Shown here: in pieces, positions 51,480-64,000 of the stretch
How positions within the stretch are numbered: the first letter of the stretch is position 1
Layout: each line of letters opens with the position of its first letter
DNA from: Jacaranda mimosifolia
Taxonomy: Eukaryota > Streptophyta > Magnoliopsida > Lamiales > Bignoniaceae
Length of the DNA stretch: 64,000 nucleotides
Direction: 5' to 3'
NCBI GenBank assembly: GCA_018894105.1
Contig: CM032120.1
Location: forward strand, 26,000,710-26,064,709
Translations under genes and position numbers: made by a program
Notes under the pieces: model-generated
What the model saw: only the letters and a program-made list of their open reading frames with translations
What the model was told of the DNA's origin: nothing
Databases searched by the model: none

Positions 51480-52140
51480 TTCAATTGAAACAGGGCAGGG
51501 AATTTGAATACAATTCAGGGGAAATGAGGTACAAACCTGGAACAAAGAAAGTATAAAATGTGTTTCACTGAAGAACACTTAAATTCAATTGAAACAAGGT
51601 GGGGATCTTGAGTACAATTCACGAGAAACGAAGTACAAATTCAAAATAAACAGAGTATAAAATGTGCTTCATTGAAGTACACTTCAATTCAATTGAAACT
51701 GGGCTGTAGATTTGAGTGCATTTTGAGGGCAATGAGGTACAAACCCAAAACAAAGAAAGTACAAAATGTGTTTCGCTGAAGAACACTTAAATTCAATTGA
51801 AACAAGGCAGGGATCTTGAGTACAATTCACGGGAAATGAAGTACAAATTCAGAATAAATAGAGTATAAAATGTGCTTCGTTGAAGTACACTTCAATTCAA
51901 TTGAAACTGGGTTGTAGATTTGAGTGCATTTTGAGGGAAATGAGATACAACCCGGAACAAAGAAAGTATAAAATGTGTTTCGCTGAAGAACACTTAAATT
52001 CAATTGAAACAAGGTAGGGATCTTGAGTACAATTCACGGGAAACGAAGTAAAATTCAGGGGAACAAAGTACAAACTCAGTACAATTCTGGAGATATGAAG
52101 TACAAAATCGGACAAACCAAGTATAAGATTTGTTTTCTTG
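51480..52140. repeat. 104-bp tandem array with 208-bp higher-order period, downstream of the ULP gene
   Basis: TTCAATTGAAAC-type markers (CAATTGAAAC) start at 51482, 51586, 51690, 51794, 51898 and 52001, so the basic period is about 104 bp. Alternate units resemble each other more (51586/51794/52001 and 51690/51898), which gives a 208-bp dimer. Each unit holds several AGTACAA or AGTATAA words. Confidence 0.88.
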
Positions 52141-52512
52141 AAGTACACTTATTGCAATTGAACAATTATTCTCCAATAATTGTAATGATGGGCAAGTGCA
52201 ATAATTTGAGATTATCGGATCTGGTGAAGTACGAATTTGTACGGATGATAGGGTGGATATCATTGTCAAATTCTCATTTCTTTACATCTTTGAAAGCATA
52301 AGTATTCTTTCATTGCTGCGATTGATAACATTCATCCGTTGAACACTAGTGATTAACAACTTAAAAAATTTAATATTATTTTATTCATATGATAAATATT
52401 GGACACATACTTCAATAGTTTGGTTATTAATTACCAAGAATTAAAAAGCAAATCTTTGAACAAATTTCAATTCAAAAAATATGAGTAAAATATCAAGATA
52501 TTAAGTACAAAG

Positions 52513-53071
52513 TTGCCCAAGTGAGGTGCAAATGTGAAGAAACCAAGTACAATTATCCCGAATTGAGGTACAAAAGTTACTATGTCTCGGACAGCATGCA
52601 AGAATGCTAATTTCACGCTAAATCGCCTGCTTCATTGCCCAAGTGAGGTGTAAATGTTAAGAAATCAAGTACAATTATCCTGGATTGAGATACAAAAGTT
52701 AACTATGTCTCGGACATCATGCAAGAATGCTAATTTCACGCTAAATCACCTGCCTCATTGCCCAAGTGAGGCGCAAATGTGAAGAAATCAAGTACAATTA
52801 TCCCGGATTGAGGTACAAAAGTTAAATATGTCTCGGACAACATGCAAGAATGCTAATTTCACGCTAAATCACCTGCCTCATTGCCCAAGTGAGGCGCAAA
52901 TGTGAAGAAATCAAGTACAATTATCCCGGATTGAGGTACAAAAGTTAACTATGTCTCGGACAACATGCAAGAATGCTAATTTCACGCTAAATTTCCTGCC
53001 TCATTGCCCAAGTGAGGCGCAAATGCTAAGAAATCAAGTACAATTATCCCGTATTGAGGTACAATAGTTAA
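52513..53071. repeat. 123-bp tandem satellite next to the transposase stop codon
   Basis: The marker TTGCCCAAGTGAGG starts at 52513, 52635, 52758, 52881 and 53004: periods of 122-123 bp and four and a half well-conserved copies. The array abuts the transposase stop codon at 53072, so it lies in the transposase 3' flank, between the two convergent genes. Confidence 0.92.
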
Positions 53072-56000
53072 CTAGTTTACTGATTCTTTGCAAGTTCGAC
53101 GATTATGCCCTATTCTACTACACCTTTTACACTTAATTACACGTTTCTCAATCTGTGATGGAATCCTCTGTGTCTTTCTACGCCCAGGTTGAGATCGACA
53201 ATCAGGTGCATGAATGACGTCACCATCATCTACAGGGAACATATGCGTATCAAACGTAGGAATATGGTTTATAACTGCCTGGTATGCTTGTTGATACATC
53301 TCAACTTGGTAGTATTGATCGGTGAAGTCATACGGTGAAAGTGACTTTGACTCGATACAAACACAAGCATGTCTGCATGGTATTTTATCAATCTGCCATG
53401 CTCTGCACAAATAAATCCTGCTATGTAAATCTACAACATACGATTTATCTTGCTCAATCACCTCAAAGCTCCAACCGCTAGACATGACAACTTTTAAGTT
53501 ACGAGAACGCATATGATTGATTGACAACTTCTTCTCTTGCTTAGGACATAATTGACCAACCATCTTATGAGATTCTTCTCATCTATCATGCACCATAACC
53601 ATTATTTGCATGCGTATGCGATCAACCATGGCTGCAACTGGCATAAATCGGGCTGGTTTAACCCAATTATTCCAACTTTCTACTTGATTGTTGTTTATTA
53701 CCCCCCATCGATCTCCACTAAATAAGGAATTTGCCCAACATTGTGGGTCAGACTGCATAATAAAGTCTCTGGCAAGCGGCATTGACTCCAAGATGCTGTC
53801 TATATGTCGGGTATACTCCTGCCTTGTAGGCACATATGCAGCTTTCATAAAAATAGAACACCAATGTTTCTTGTTATTTAGAAGGTACTTCCTTAATACC
53901 TGAATTTAAAATAATAGAATAGTAATGTGCTTAATGTTATGAAGTATAGTTTATTTCACATAATTGTCTCACAAACAAAGATAGAGTACACTTACTTGTT
54001 TCTTAAAGTTATCCACTAAGTGTCTCAAGCAATATGCATGGTGGCTACCGGGAAATATCATGGGGAGGGCCTTAAGAAGACCTGGATGTCGATCGGAGAA
54101 TAAAGTAAACTTTGATAAGCCAGGCAGATATTCAGAATCTAAGACACTTCTCAGCTTAAAGCAGAACCACTCCCAATTAATATCATTTTCAGAGTCAACA
54201 ACTGCATATGCTAACATGAATAAGTCATCATTAGCATCTTTACTGACAGCGCTGAGTAAGACTCCTTTGTATTTATTTTTAATATGGGTGCTGTCCAAGA
54301 ATATCAATGGCCTGCATCCCCTGAGAAAACCAAGAAGGCAGGCACTGAAACATATAAATAACTGACAAAATTTTCGACTGATTGGGTCAATCTCACAGTC
54401 TGCAATACTTCCAGGGTTTGTCCTATTCATAGCATCACAGTACCACCTCAACTTATCATAAGATCCTTTCTCAGCTCCATGGATGTCAGAGCTAATTCCT
54501 TACCCATCCATGCTTTATGGTACCTAAGTTCCACACCGTATTCTCTGTGAATATCTTTCAGTATGGTAGAGAGTCGATAACATGGCTCTGATCTCAATTT
54601 ATCCTTCACTACATTAGCAACCCTAGCGGAATCGGCTTTAGGATGTCCCCTTGTCCAAAGATTAACCTCACCACATGTGTGCTCTAGATTGCATTTTCAA
54701 ATGCTAAATAATTTATCAGCTTTATGCCTTGATGCATAGATTCTCCATTTGCAATTTTCAGAACTGCAAACGGCTATGATTTTTTTGCTGTCATTTTTCT
54801 TGTATTTAAATGACCGCAAAGTAGACACTACATAATTCTTAAGCATAACTCTGAACTCATCAGCATCCTTGAATGTTTGACCCTCTCCATATATGCAATT
54901 CCTCCATGCATCAATTGAGTTGCTAATTAAAGCCAATTCATTGTGCGATGCATTGGTCGAACCAATTTCCTCCTCGATTGCATCCCTTGAGGTTGACAAA
55001 TGAAGTACGATTTTAGGTAAAATAAAGTAAAATATGTAGAATAATTCAGCATTGTAGTATAATTTCAAATAAACGAAGTACAATTTCATAACAATAGAAG
55101 TATAAAACGCAAGCAATTGCAGTACAATTTTTTGGATAATTCATTAGTAGAACACTTGGAAATTAAATAAGAGATTCAAAAATTTGAAGTACAAGCTAAA
55201 ATAAAATGAAGTACAATTTGAGAACACCTGAAGTACAAAACTTCAATTAAAAGAGTACAGATTTAGATAAAATGATGTATAAAATGAAGTATAATTTTAA
55301 GAAACAGAAGTAAAATAAGTGAAGTACAATTTCAGAACACCTGAAGTATAGAACTTCAATAAAAAGAATACAGATTTAGTTGAAATTATGTAAGACCTGA
55401 AGTATAAGTTCAGAAAATCGAATTACAATTTTAATAATGTGAAGTACAATTTCAGAACACTTGAAGTATAAAACCTTAGAAATTGCAGTATGATTTTTGG
55501 ATTAATTCATTAGTAGACGCTTCAAAATTAAATAACAAGTTTAGATAATTGAAGTACAAGTTTAGATAAAATGAAGTATAATTTTGGATTAATTCATTAG
55601 TAGACGCTTCAAAATTAAATAACAAGTTTAGATAATTGAAGTACAAGTTTAGATAAAATGAAGTACAATTTCAAACACTTTAATGAATGGAGTTCAAGTT
55701 TAGGTAAAATGATGTATAAAATGAAGTATAATTTAAAGAAATAGAAGTACAATTTTGGATAAAGTGAAGTACAATTTGAGAACGCCTGAAGTATAGAATT
55801 TCATTGAAAAGAATACAGAATTAGGTTAAATTATGTAAAAACTGAAGTACAATTTCAAAAAATCTAAGTACAATTTTATATAAAGTGAAGTACAATTTCA
55901 GAATAATTGAAGTATAAAACCTTAGCTATTGCAGTATAATTTTTGGATAATACATTAGTAGACGCTTCAAAATTAAATAATAGGTATAGATAATTGAGCA

Positions 56001-57860
56001 CAAATTAAGATAAAGTGAAGTACAATTTCGGACACCTGAAGTATAGAACTTCAATGAGTGGAGTACAAGTTTAGGTAAAGTGATGTATAAAATGAAGTAT
56101 AATTTAAAGAAATAGAAATATAATTTTAGACAAAGTGAAGTACAATTTGAGAACACTTGAGGTATAGAACTTCATTGAAAAGAATACAGATTTAGGTTAA
56201 ATTATGTAAAAACTGAAGTATAATTTCAAAAAATCTAAGTACAATTTTATATAAAGTGAAGTACAATTTCAGAACAACTGAAGTATAAAACCTTAGCTAT
56301 TGCAGTATAATTTTTAAATAATCCATTAGTAGTCGCTTCTAAATTAAATAATATATTCAGGTAATTGAAGTACAAGTTCATATAAAATGAAGTACAACTT
56401 CGAACACTTGAAGTATAGAACTTCAATGAATTGAGTACATGTTTAGATAAAATGAAGTACAATTTGAGAACACCTGAAGTATAGAACTTCAATGACAAGA
56501 GTACATATTTAAATAAAATAATGTATAAAATGAAGTATAATTTTAAAAAACAGAAGTACAATTTTTGATAAAGTGAATAACGATTTCTGAACACTTGAAG
56601 TATAAAACCTTAGCAATTTCAGTACAAATTGGATAATTTATTAGTAGAAAACATGAAAGTCAAATAATAGATTCAGATAATTGAAATACAAGTTTATATA
56701 AAATGACGTACAATTTAGGACACTTGAAGTATAGAACTTTAATGAAAAGAGTATAGGTTTCTATAAAATGAAGTACAAAAGAAAATATAATTTCAGAAAA
56801 TAAATGTACAATTTTAGATAAAGTGAAGTACAATTTCAAACTCTTGAAGTATAAAGCCCTAGCAACTGCAGTGTATTTTGGATAATCGATAAATATAACC
56901 CTTAAAGTATAGACCTTCAATAAATAAGTAAAGATTTTGTAAAATAAAGTATAATCTCAAAAAATTGAAGTACAATTTTGAATAAAAAGAAGTACAGTTT
57001 TTGAACACTTCAGGTATAAACCGTTAGCAATAGCAGTATAGCTTTAGATAATCAATTAGTAGAACATTTTGAAGTATAAAACTTAAATAATATAGTACAA
57101 TTTTAGTGAAATGAAGTACAATTTTAGATAACTGAAGTACAAATTTGTGTAAAATGAAGTACAATTTCCAAACAATTGAAGTATAAAACCCTACCAACTC
57201 AGTACAGTTTTGGTTAAATGAATAATTTCAGAAAACAGAAAGTATAATTTTGTATAGATTACGTATAATTTGGAAACACTTCAAATATAAATCTCTACAA
57301 GTTGGAGTACAATTTTAGATAATCCTTCAGTAGAACACTTGAAGTATAAAACTTACATAATAAATTATAATTTTTGTGAGATGAAGTACAATGTTAACTG
57401 TAATGAAGTATAATGTAGAACGCTCCAAGTACAGAAAGATTTTCAAATAAACAGAGTGCAATTTCAAAACACTTCAAGTACAAAACTTTACAAACTGCAG
57501 TACAGTTTAGATTCTGTAGAAGTATTACCTTAAAACATCACTGCTCTTCTTTTCTCTGCTGCTTGATTCATCCTTTTGGTTTACTAGGATGTCAACAATG
57601 TTCATCTTCAATGTCAAATGCAGTAAGACCATATTCATGACATCATCGTCATTAGTTAAACTCACGTATAATCTTTGATGTAGAGCTATATATTGCAAAC
57701 TGAAGTGCTCGGCGTTGATTTCACTCCATTTTCTTGCGAGATTAATGTACATATCCATTAAAGTCATACTATCCTTAATTGACATTATATGGAGCTGGTA
57801 TTTGTAGCGGCAACTCCCCAACACTTGATTGAGCACACTTGCTTCACTACTGGTTGACAT
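53072..57860 (-). pseudogene. MULE transposase (MURA-type), degraded
   Basis: Functional relatives cut and paste Mutator-like elements by binding their TIRs. Three exons fit by phase: 57860-57529, 54985-53996 and 53899-53072; with one missing base restored they would encode about 716 residues. Exon 1 is an N-terminal PB1-like region. Exon 2 has a MuDR-type DNA-binding segment (FKDADEFRVMLKNYVV) and the transposase core with the two Asp motifs FLDSTH and FSDRHPGL, then CLRHL. Exon 3 has the rest of the core, a SWIM motif (CRAWQIDKIPCRHA) and a CCHC knuckle (CKRCSRIGHNRRTC). Defects: in-frame TGA at 54697-54699 and 53579-53581, each readable as CGA changed to TGA, and a single-base loss near 54482. 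The 2.5-kb intron 1 is a repeat array. Confidence 0.85.
55000..57520 (-). repeat. Irregular GAAGTACAATTT array in intron 1 of the transposase
   Basis: About 2.5 kb consists almost only of variants of GAAGTACAATTT, GAAGTATAAAA and AACACTTGAAGTATAGAACTT, repeating every 20-40 bp. A longer module, beginning TTAGTAGACGCTTCAAAATT, recurs near 55510, 55595, 55950 and 56325. The array fills nearly the whole intron between exons 1 and 2. Confidence 0.85.
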
Positions 57861-58099
57861 TGTCGGAAAAATATAAAAAACTCAGAAGCAACTGAGAAGA
57901 AACTAAGAAGCAGATGAAACCTAAAAATGATGAAAATAAAAAGAGAATAAGACAATGCAGCTGTCGGGTTGGTGGTTTTTGGCTCTGACGGTATTCTCGT
58001 TCCCGCCGTGGAGCTTGTTGCGTTTTTTCTATTTTTGGTATGATAGGGTTTACTGTTTGCTTGTCCGGATGAAGAGGAAGTGAGAAAAAATGAATGAAA

Positions 58100-58254
58100 A
58101 ATATTATACTTAAGGACATTTTTGTCAAATCAAGTGAGTAGGGAGTGATATCTAAACTTTTAACAAAACTATGAAGTTTTTTTTAACAAAAATCAAGTGG
58201 GGACTGATCACAAAAGTGGAAAGTGTGTTTGGTACTTTTAAATAAGTGTCCCAT
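58100..58254. repeat. Right terminal inverted repeat of the MULE
   Basis: Read on the minus strand from 58254: GGGACACTTATTT, then ACTTTCCA, ATCAGTCCCCACTTG and ATATCACTCCCT. It is the partner of the left end at 46153. Confidence 0.75.
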
Positions 58255-58263
58255 AAAACAAAA

Positions 58264-58780
58264 CAAAATATTACCTTGGATATTGTGTTGCAATTAAGAA
58301 TAATTGACATCTCTATGTTAAATAGAAAAAACAAACAAAACTTTTTTGTTGATGGTATTTTAGTCTTTTAAAATTCATCTTAATATTATAATCCAGCAAA
58401 ATAAAAATAATTTGTTTGATTAGTACATATTATATCGTCCCACAAAGTAAATATAATTTAAAAAATATAAAAATATTATAATTCTGATCTTTATTTATCA
58501 GTTCATCACATCACTTTACATCTCATATCACCAAGTAAATGGGATTAAATTATTTTGTGAAAGAATGCTATGTTTAATTTTATTTGAGGGATCAAATTAT
58601 ACTGCAACGGGTAAATCAATGCCCTTTTTCTGTTTACAAATATTTGATTTTATATTATTATTATTATTATTAAGCTTCTCATAATTTAATAAAAAACATT
58701 TGGGCATTTGTAGTAGAAAGTTCTGCTTTTGGTTGGGCTCCCATGAAGCCCATCAGTCATGGGCCCAACAGTGAGTCTAT
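58264..58780. other. Intergenic DNA and promoter region between the MULE and MSI1
   Basis: AT-rich, with no gene; the right part contains the MSI1 promoter motifs listed separately. Confidence 0.5.
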
Positions 58781-58797
58781 CTCAATTCACGTATAAA
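58734..58797 (+). promoter_or_regulatory. MSI1 promoter: site II cluster and TATA box
   Basis: TGGGCT (58734-58739), its complement AGCCCA (58747-58752) and the overlapping TGGGCC/GGCCCA (58760-58767) form a site II cluster, as in promoters of genes active in dividing cells. TATAAA follows at 58792-58797, about 225 bp before the start codon. Transcription probably begins about 30 bp further on, giving a 5' UTR of roughly 200 bp. Confidence 0.55.
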
Positions 58798-58946
58798 CCC
58801 CCACAGTGAAAGGCACCTCTTCTCAGAATCTCCTTCCCTCCAATTCTCCTCCGAACCCTCCCCAAGTCTCCGCGAACATTCAGACCAAAAATCCAGATAA
58901 AAAGCAAGCTCTCGTTGCAGGAAAGAGCAGCTGAACTCGCAATTAG

Positions 58947-62309
<3,363 letters not shown>

Positions 62310-64000
62310 CTCTTGATTCTCCACTTGAAATTGTATGGAAAAAGCCAAAATGTGATTAAATAGAGAACCAAACATGTAGGATCTTTTGTGCTTAAATTAT
62401 CTTGTGTCTTTCTTTCCATCTGTATTATTAAGCTTGAGTTTCAATTTACTGTTCAACATCAAATTGCTTTGCTATCATAGATCGTCTTCATTAAATTTTT
62501 CTTAATATAAATTTCACTTGAATTTAATATAAAGATTCAATACAAGTTCCAATCTAATAAAAAATAAGGCCTATTCTGATTTATTTTCGTTTTTAATTTC
62601 ACTTTCCAGCATTTTCAGAAATTGAAAGTGTTGTAAGCTAAGATTTGAAAATGAAGCGTATTTAGATATTTTTTCTGATTAGAATAATTGCAAGGATGAA
62701 AATTTATGTACTTTATCTTTTTATGCCTAAAAAATATATGTATACTTTGATTGTTTTAAAATTATAATAGGCACTTTATATAAAATTAAATTTAAGTTTG
62801 ATAAGTATGACGGTCAAATTGATATGATATATTTAAAAAAAATAAATGAAAATTTTATAAAAATGTGTAAAACAGTAAAAGTTCCAAGAGACCAAAATTA
62901 AATATATGTAGCAATATCAACTTATGCCTAAACATTTGCAGGGCCCAATCCACTTTAATTTTTAGCTGTCATGTGAACAAACGATCGATCACGTTGATAT
63001 TTCGCATTCATGTGATCTGTTTCTTTTATTAAGGTAGAGTTAGCTGTCACATACACAAAGTTGGGTCCAAAAAACATGGGAAATTTTCAATAGTTCCTTC
63101 ATGATATAATGTTATAAATTTCATTTTTTTTTAATGCAATCAGCTTCTTTGGAACAAATTCTACTTTATTGTGGACAGTTGTGCCCTTCAAAATTCATTT
63201 ATACTGCGTACCATAACCACAATCAGACACGTGCATTATACTCTTAAGCCCAAATTAAATGTTGGTTCTAATTTATTCTTTAGAATGTTGTAATTTTTGA
63301 AATAACAATATTCATTCAAGAAATATCTACCCACCCACTTTGATAGGGAGGTCCAATGTCAATAAGACCAGTCCAAAACAAAGAAGGCATGCGCCTCCTC
63401 AATTCGGATTGAATTCGGCTCCATTGGTTGAACCTGATCTGATGATGTTGCAACCATATAATGAATCTTGCTTTAACTTAACGGTCAAGATTCTGCCACC
63501 CGCCCCTCAAGCTAATGATTAGATATTACTATGAATAACATTATATTCCATATTTTGTAGGTATGGTCCATTTAATCTTTCACTTTTAATTACTTAGAAT
63601 TCATTACTCATTTTCGACTTATTGATCTCAATTGAGAGTTGAAGGGTTTTTGTTGGGGTCTCTCCCAGCGGCCCTAACAACTTTTCTGGTGATTTTAGGA
63701 CACAAAAGTTAGCTCAACCCAAAAATCTGAGCCGAGTCAAGTTGATTTGGTGAAGCATTAATCTCAACCCACATCACACTTACAATAATAAAATTTAATG
63801 CAACTCATTCAATCAAAAGAATTTTTTAGGATAAATAAAGCATCTAGAGATTTAGCAACAGCGACAGTTACACTAGAAATTGGTTATATATAGTATTTTT
63901 CAGGATGGGTGAAATGATAAAATTTAATAATTTTATAAAGTTTCTTCTTCTTCTTCTTTCTCTCCAAAATTTCATCTTAAATTTGATGACGCATTCAACA
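62310..64000. other. MSI1 3' region and intergenic DNA, no further gene seen
   Basis: The first 150-200 bp probably include the MSI1 3' UTR. The rest is AT-rich with no exon chain or repeat ends recognised. A short frame at 63340-63522 has no recognisable domain. Confidence 0.5.

Larger units (their letters stand above)
46153..58254. mobile_element. Mutator-like element (MULE) carrying a transposase and a ULP1-type protease gene, 12.1 kb
   Basis: A perfect 9-bp target duplication, ATAAAACAA, flanks the element (46144-46152 and 58255-58263), the length diagnostic of Mutator elements. Both ends start GGG. After 29 more aligned positions the inverted ends share ACTTTCCA and TCAGTCCCCA, with degenerate similarity continuing for about 110-150 bp. 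Inside are two convergent genes: a ULP1-like protease on the plus strand (46513-51325) and a MULE transposase on the minus strand (53072-57860). Tandem-repeat arrays fill introns and the intergenic space. Autonomous in origin, it is now disabled by stops and frameshifts in both genes. The gene content resembles ULP-bearing (Kaonashi-type) MULEs. Confidence 0.92.

Noticed and set aside
52513..53071. Regular repeats that might suggest a CRISPR-like array
   Set aside because: The whole 123-bp unit is repeated with no unique spacers, and the organism is a plant; it is a tandem satellite.

Overview
This is a plant nuclear window, most likely from a eudicot. The base composition is strongly AT-rich, genes have many GT-AG introns, and the gene families are plant-type: a group IIb WRKY factor, a NDC80 kinetochore subunit, MSI1, plant L1-clade LINE proteins and Mutator-like transposase. 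The species cannot be fixed from sequence alone.

Layout. (1) 746-10179 is a nest of transposons: a Tourist-like MITE, then a minus-strand L1-type LINE (about 1508-8579) sitting inside what looks like a second Tourist-like MITE. The LINE itself holds two hAT-like non-autonomous elements in opposite orientation, and another hAT-like element lies next door at 9362-10179. (2) 12094-12530 is another Tourist-like MITE. (3) 13177-15153 (minus) is a five-exon WRKY group IIb gene. (4) 15400-24300 is AT-rich intergenic DNA with microsatellites and three diverged copies of one dispersed repeat. (5) 24324-30090 (minus) is a five-exon gene for a Ser-rich plant protein of unknown function (629 aa). (6) 33860-36790 is a decayed Ty3/gypsy gag-pol fragment on the minus strand, followed by a hAT-like element at 37038-37861. 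(7) 39435-43790 (minus) is NDC80, four exons, 581 aa. (8) 44562-45166 is another hAT-like element. (9) 46153-58254 is a complete 12.1-kb Mutator-like element (MULE) with a perfect 9-bp target duplication. (10) 59022-62309 (plus) is MSI1, six exons, 424 aa.

The most interesting object is the MULE. It carries two convergent, intron-containing genes. On the minus strand is a MULE transposase with DDE-type core, SWIM domain and zinc knuckle. On the plus strand is a ULP1/SENP-type (C48) cysteine protease whose His-Asp-Gln-Cys catalytic residues are still present. Both genes are now broken by stop codons and frameshifts. The introns and the space between the genes are filled with tandem arrays of different period (about 88, 104/208 and 123 bp, plus irregular arrays), and all of these are built around a recurring AGTACA/AGTATA word. 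ULP-carrying MULEs are known (Kaonashi-type elements); I know of no description of this internal satellite architecture.

The host genes share a chromosome-biology flavour: NDC80 (kinetochore-microtubule attachment) and MSI1 (histone chaperone of CAF-1 and PRC2) flank the MULE, and both have TGGGCC/TGGGCT site II-type motifs upstream. They are independent transcription units; nothing in the sequence shows that they work together.
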